Assembly (NCBI RefSeq): GCF_000699445.3 | Contig: NC_067196.1 | Coordinates: 92,165,364 to 92,229,363, forward strand | Origin: Schistosoma haematobium | Taxonomy: Eukaryota; Platyhelminthes; Trematoda; Strigeidida; Schistosomatidae | DNA: 64,000 nucleotides | Reading direction: 5' to 3' | Shown here: positions 59,701-64,000 of the stretch, piece after piece | How positions within the stretch are numbered: the stretch's first letter is position 1 | How the letters are laid out: each line of letters opens with the position of its first letter | Translations under genes and position numbers: made by a program | The notes under the pieces: model-generated | Seen by the model: the letters and a program-made list of their open reading frames with translations, nothing else | Database searches by the model: none | Told to the model about the DNA's origin: nothing

Positions 59701-60036
59701 TACTTACTTACTTACGCCTGTTACTCCCAATGGAGCATAGGCCGACGACCAGCATTCTCCAACCCACTCTGTCCTCAGCCTTCCTTTCTAGTTCTATACA
59801 ATTGTTGTTCATTCTTCTCATGTCTGCCTCCATTTCTCGGAGTGATGTGTTATTTGGTCTTCCCATCCTCCTTTGGCACTGAGGACTCCAAGTGAGGGCT
59901 TGCCTTGTGACGTAGTTGAGTGTTTTCCTCAATATGTGTCCTATCCATTTCCAGAGCTTCTTCTTGATTACTTCCTCCGCTGGGATATGTTTCGTTCTCT
60001 CCCACAGTAGATTTTTACTGAAGTGTCTGACCAACG
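59701..60036 (-). pseudogene. RTE-type retrotransposon (family A) 3' end
   Basis: The minus strand encodes [20 protein letters not shown], then [20 protein letters not shown] and [11 protein letters not shown], followed by the (TAAG)n tail at 59701-59715. It is cut off 5' at an AT run (60038-60055). The open frame of 108 codons is only the C-terminal end. Confidence 0.85.
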
Positions 60037-60121
60037 GATATATATATATATATATTCAGAGCAGCTAAAGCCCTAGAAGTACCTAACGATTATACTAGCA
60101 ACTTATTGAATTTGTAAAAAA

Positions 60122-60127
60122 TTTATT
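60122..60127 (-). promoter_or_regulatory. Polyadenylation signal of the BAG-domain gene
   Basis: TTTATT on the plus strand (AATAAA on the minus) lies 119 bases after the stop codon at 60246-60248. Confidence 0.45.
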
Positions 60128-60245
60128 TTCTAATACTTCTCAAAATGTTAACCAAACAAAGATAAAATTGTATTAACTTACTATAAAAGTAGCGGGGGTA
60201 ATCATAGCTCAGAACGCCGGAACATTTGAACCAGATATTAATCAT

Positions 60246-60442
60246 CTAAGACTTTTCATCATTTTGACTGGAAATTAAGGAACGATAGTCTAACATTTCT
60301 ATTAATTGTTGGATTTCTTTGACAGCATCTCGCCGCATGGCTCTAACATCTTCATTTCCATCACTTTTTAAGGTATCCAAACTTAGTATCAACTGTTCCA
60401 AGTTTTCCATAAGATGTTTGTATTCCTTACTCTGAGGTGCAC
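60246..60442 (-). CDS. Terminal exon of a BAG-domain co-chaperone gene
   Basis: On the minus strand, from an acceptor at 60443-60444 (alternatively CCTCAG at 60432), one frame is open to a TAG at 60246-60248. It reads KEYKHLMENLEQLILSLDTL, then NEDVRAMRRDAVKEIQQLIE plus MLDYRS. This matches the second and third helices of BAG domains, where D-V-R-x-x-R-R-x-x-V-K-x-I/V-Q is the conserved surface that binds the Hsp70 nucleotide-binding domain. BAG proteins act as nucleotide-exchange factors for Hsp70. Upstream exons would lie at higher coordinates, but 60.9-64 kb is retroelement and they were not found. Which BAG family member this is cannot be told from the fragment. Confidence 0.7.
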
Positions 60443-60859
60443 CTTTGAATTAACGAATGGTATAAATGAAAGCAGAAATCTTCAGGAATGTTGAAGAAAT
60501 TTGTAACATTTAACTTTTATAAAGCGTCCGATATTAGGGGTTGATTTTAACTTAATTTAACTCAGTAACCAAGTACGGATTTTCATAGTTGATACTGAGT
60601 AACACGCTGTTTTAAGAGTTTATGGTACAGACCAACCGATTAAATAGGAATACGTGGAGCCAGTCAGTCAAGGTTATCTCAAGTACTATTAGAGGTATGT
60701 GTAGAGTTTTTACCTTTCAGTTGCTCACATCATGAAATACTTTTTCTTAAAAAACCTAGAATGGAAATTAGATTGGTGGCGGGTTTTTTTCTACTTGAGT
60801 GTGTGCCCATAGAACACGACAAAGAACAATCCTCTGAAGCTGATACACCCCATTAGAGT
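60443..60859. other. Intron-like AT-rich stretch of the BAG gene
   Basis: No coding signal was found. It lies between the BAG exon and the RTE debris. Confidence 0.4.
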
Positions 60860-63800
60860 GGGTAGTATCAGTGAGTTAAACGCAACGTACGATCTGGTAC
60901 GCGTGTACATCGATTCAAGTCTCCATACCGGATTAGCACAACCAGATGAAATTTTTAGAGCGAATTTCAGATTATTAGATGGAGCAACAGTATTAGTGGC
61001 AATATAAAAGATTAGGTACCAAAAAAACGATTCAAGAAAGTATAATTTGTGAAATAAAAAATCATGAGGAATTTGGAAACCTCGGATCTAGAGGGAGACA
61101 AGGAATGGATGCACTTGCACTACGGTAAGCCAGTTTGAGTAACGTCATTCAAAGTCTCTAACCACTGGTTATGATCAGTCAGTCAGCTACAATGTAGGAC
61201 CAGGCACATATATGCATCTGTCAAGGTTACCACAAATGATTAGCACAACAAGATGAACACCAAATTCATAGTAGTCACTTCAGTGGTAGTAATATATAAA
61301 AGAGACTGTGTATAACGATATAATACAAGAAGAAAGAATTAGTTCGTATAAAGAAAGGTATAAAGCAAATTTAATCTGACAGTTTAAGGAAAGACAAAGT
61401 GTGTACGCACCCACACCATTGTGATAGATTCTGAGACATGTCAGTCACACAGTCTCCAATCTTAGTCACGTAGACCCCAACCAAGTAGTCTGCATCTACT
61501 AACGCGGCTCAAACCAGAGGTTATTGACTTCAAGGACTGATGTCACGTTTTGATTTATTTTAACGCATAGATATTGGTACAAGGAGGCACCAAATACATA
61601 TGCGCCACACAGATCTCATTTGATATGTGTGAGGGCTTTGATACTGCCCGGATGCCCAAACCGAAACAGGACGTTTTGGTTTGGCCATCCCCGACGTCTT
61701 CCATCCGTCTCCAACACTAGTCAGTATTGCACGTCGTGGTAATCAGTGTTCAGGCACGCGTAACACGTGGCCCAACCATCTCGGTCGATGAAGATTTACA
61801 ACCTCAACTGATTTACCATCATTCCCTAATATCATGCATCTAACCTCACCATTAATTACACGGTGATCCTAGCAGATACAAGCAATATTTCTTAGACATC
61901 TACGATCAAATGCTAATAGCTTACGAGTATCTTCTACTCTTAATGGCCACGTTTTACAGCCGTGAAGTAGGACAGAACGAACTGCTGCGCAGTATACTTG
62001 TCTCTTAATTGATAGACTGATATCTCACCTTCGCCATAGGTGACGTACGTTGGCAAAAGCTAAATGAGCTTTTTGAATCTGTTTAGAGATTTCGTCAGAC
62101 ACCAACGCATTAGGGCTGATCAGACTTCCAGGATAAGTGGAGTTGTCGACACGTTTGACTACTTCACTTCCTATCTATAGTTCAGGTGTTGACGCAGGTC
62201 GGTCCTGAAGCAACAACTTGCATTTAGAGTGGGAGAAACACATCCCAAACATCCTGACATTGTTGCTCAGTGCAACCAAAAGACTGCATTTTATCAGCGT
62301 CTTCACCAAACAGGAATATGCCATCTGCATATTCTAAGTCGATAAGTGGATCTCCCGGAAATAGATCAATTCGTCAAAACTCAGTCGACGAGAACGTTAT
62401 TTGCATCAGTAGATCTATGATGAAGTTGAACAAAAATGGCGATAGTGGACAGCCTTGCCAGACACCACTTGAGGTTGTAAAACCAGATGACAGTTCGTCA
62501 TAAGCTCTGACTCGACTGGTAGTCATCGAGCAATAAGCCTTCACAAAGTTTATGTACTTCTGAGGTACTCCTTTTAATGACGAACGCTGCCACAGAACCT
62601 CTTGGTCTGCAGAGTCGAATGCTGCCTTTAAGTCAAGATAAGCATGTCTGTGTTCCAAAACCTCACGAATGGTGAATATGTGATCGATGCAGCCACGATC
62701 AAGTCTGAAGCGAGCCTGATTTCCTCGTGTTTGCAGTTCACGCGTCTCTGTTAGGCGCCCGATAATTATTGAGGCTGGCATTTTAGAGGCTACAATAGTC
62801 AAACGAACCCCTCTATGGTTATCACAGGATGATTTTAATCCTTTCTTATAAATTGGAACAATCAGTGACTGCGAACAGTCAGATGGGATTTGTAGTATCA
62901 GTCATTATTTTAAGCCCATATACCTTATTCTAGTTTTCGAACAAACCAATCTATTCATTCTACTCGAGTCACATTCTGACCTTGTTAATTATTCGCTTAT
63001 CACTCTTCACTGTTTTTATATGAGTGCATATGTGTACACTTCCCATCCCATTCATCACATGTCTGTAGCTTATTTTTGTCTGCCTATAAATATTGATTAA
63101 CGCCTGACTAAAAATGAGTTGGCTTACCAGCCATCTCCACTGCGCATCATTTTTACTTGGCTTCACCGTGTGCTTGCTTGCTGTTCGCTTGCGGATTTTT
63201 AATAATTAACAATAAATTATCTCTATAACTGGTGTTCAGGCTTCTGAATAATCTCGAGTAAATCTGTAATTCTACTGGGAGATTAAGCCTACCTTAAATA
63301 CTCAGTTTATGGGATATTATTTATTGGAGTCAGATATTGAGGACATTAGCCTCAACAGATTACGTCCAACTCCCAGATTTGAGTTTAAAAATATTATTCA
63401 ACCTAATCGCCAAAACTGGACCACCATCCTTAAAGACCTCTGAAGCCAATACATCTGGACCAGCTGCCCTTCCTCGTTTCAGATTAGTCATAGCTTTTTG
63501 AACTTTAATTTCCCATTCAAACTGTTTAACAATGGTGGGTAGTTGTAGAGTAGCTGAAGGCCAGCTAAACTGCTCTCTAAAGTGTTCCGCTTATCGTTCT
63601 AAAGCTTTGAGCTGAGAGCAAATAAGTAACGTCTTTTTCTGAGGGCGTATCACTTACACTTAACTTCTTAATTCCAGTTTCTTTTATTAGTCTGAAAAGC
63701 TGTCCGATGTTACCTACAGACGCTGCCTTTTCCATCTCTTTTGCTTTCGTTACCCACCACTGCTCACAGTCGTTCCTTAGACTTTTGGTTAACCTAGATC

Positions 63801-64000
63801 TGATTTGTTTCTGCTCTTTATCTTGTTCGGATCCTGATCGTATGGGTTTATGAGAGTCTATCAGTGCAATAGACTAAGTAAAAACCAACTGGTTTTTCCG
63901 TAACATTTTGGTTTAAATCACTAATGGATGTCACTGCTGTTTCCACAGCTGTTTGTATATCTTTCCAAGCAACATCTGGGTCAGTCTCGTTTTCAGAACT
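60860..64000 (-). pseudogene. RTE-type retrotransposon (family B), degenerate, truncated by window edge
   Basis: From high to low coordinates the minus strand shows the linker (NETDPDVAWKDIQTAVETAV at 63990), LKRGRAAGPD-like remains near 63470, RT block LTETRELQTRGNQARFRLDR at about 62740, LDLKAAFDSADQEVLWQ at 62630, SGVWQGCPLSPFLFNFIIDL at 62450, the catalytic position as EYADGIFLFGEDADKMQ near 62310 (FADD/YADD changed to YADG), and C-terminal remains including GWRRMEDVGDGQTKT-like sequence near 61700. The 3' UTR seems to occur twice (61400-61190 and 61150-60860). Frameshifts are numerous and a solo LTR splits it at 62891-63357. Confidence 0.8.
62891..63357 (-). mobile_element. Solo LTR (family L2), 467 bp, nested in RTE
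   Basis: It begins TGTAGTATCAGTC and ends GCCTCAACA, with GATT duplicated at both edges (62887-62890 and 63358-63361). Rejoining the flanks restores the RTE reading context (GGGATT/ACGTCC). It contains TATAAATA at about 63086 and AATAAA at about 63211, which suggests plus-strand orientation; the strand assignment is therefore tentative. Confidence 0.75.

Overview
This is a eukaryotic window that looks like an intergenic and intronic stretch of a blood-fluke genome (Schistosoma or a close relative). The reasons are AT-rich DNA, short exons separated by long introns, Sm-alpha-type SINEs with tRNA-like heads and hammerhead-ribozyme cores, and the usual schistosome retroelement set: RTE, CR1, Penelope-like (PLE) and Gypsy. 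The species cannot be fixed from the sequence. No rRNA gene, CRISPR array or bacterial operon is present.

Layout. 1-4.4 kb is a patchwork of decayed RTE, CR1-like and PLE pieces. 4466-4830 is a solo LTR with a 5-bp target duplication. 4.8-7.8 kb is a degenerate CR1 element. 8.0-12.9 kb is a broken Ty3/Gypsy element on the minus strand (gag, protease, RT, integrase, tRNA-Trp-like primer site). 13-16.9 kb holds SINEs, a hammerhead ribozyme and a PLE end. A 4.3-kb segment at 16.87-21.19 kb is repeated in the same orientation at 33.80-38.13 kb. Between the two copies lies the one complete host gene, a plexin-domain-containing (PLXDC/TEM7-like) receptor at 23190-33354, whose largest intron carries an antisense RTE related to those in the flanking duplication. 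38.6-43 kb holds an Sm-alpha SINE, anonymous DNA, an (AT)n tract and an RTE that was itself hit by a solo LTR. 43.0-45.25 kb and 46.66-49.0 kb are two PLEs bounded by long inverted repeats. 49-51 kb is RTE debris, and 51268-51495 is a terminal exon of an unidentified coiled-coil host gene. 54.07-58.63 kb is a PLE with an 807-codon intact reading frame, an inverted 3' arm, a direct partial copy and a 13-bp target duplication. 59.2-60.04 kb is a solo LTR in an RTE tail, 60246-60442 is the last exon of a BAG-domain gene on the minus strand, and 60.9-64 kb is a degenerate RTE containing another solo LTR.

The host genes here (PLXDC-like receptor, coiled-coil protein, BAG co-chaperone) show no functional link. 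The organising theme is retrotransposition and recombination: PLEs that insert as inverted-repeat units, solo LTRs with clean target duplications, ribozyme-bearing SINEs, and a segmental duplication whose RTE copy appears to have exchanged sequence with an RTE inside the neighbouring gene. All gene models are from reading splice sites and frames by eye; no alignment or expression data were available.
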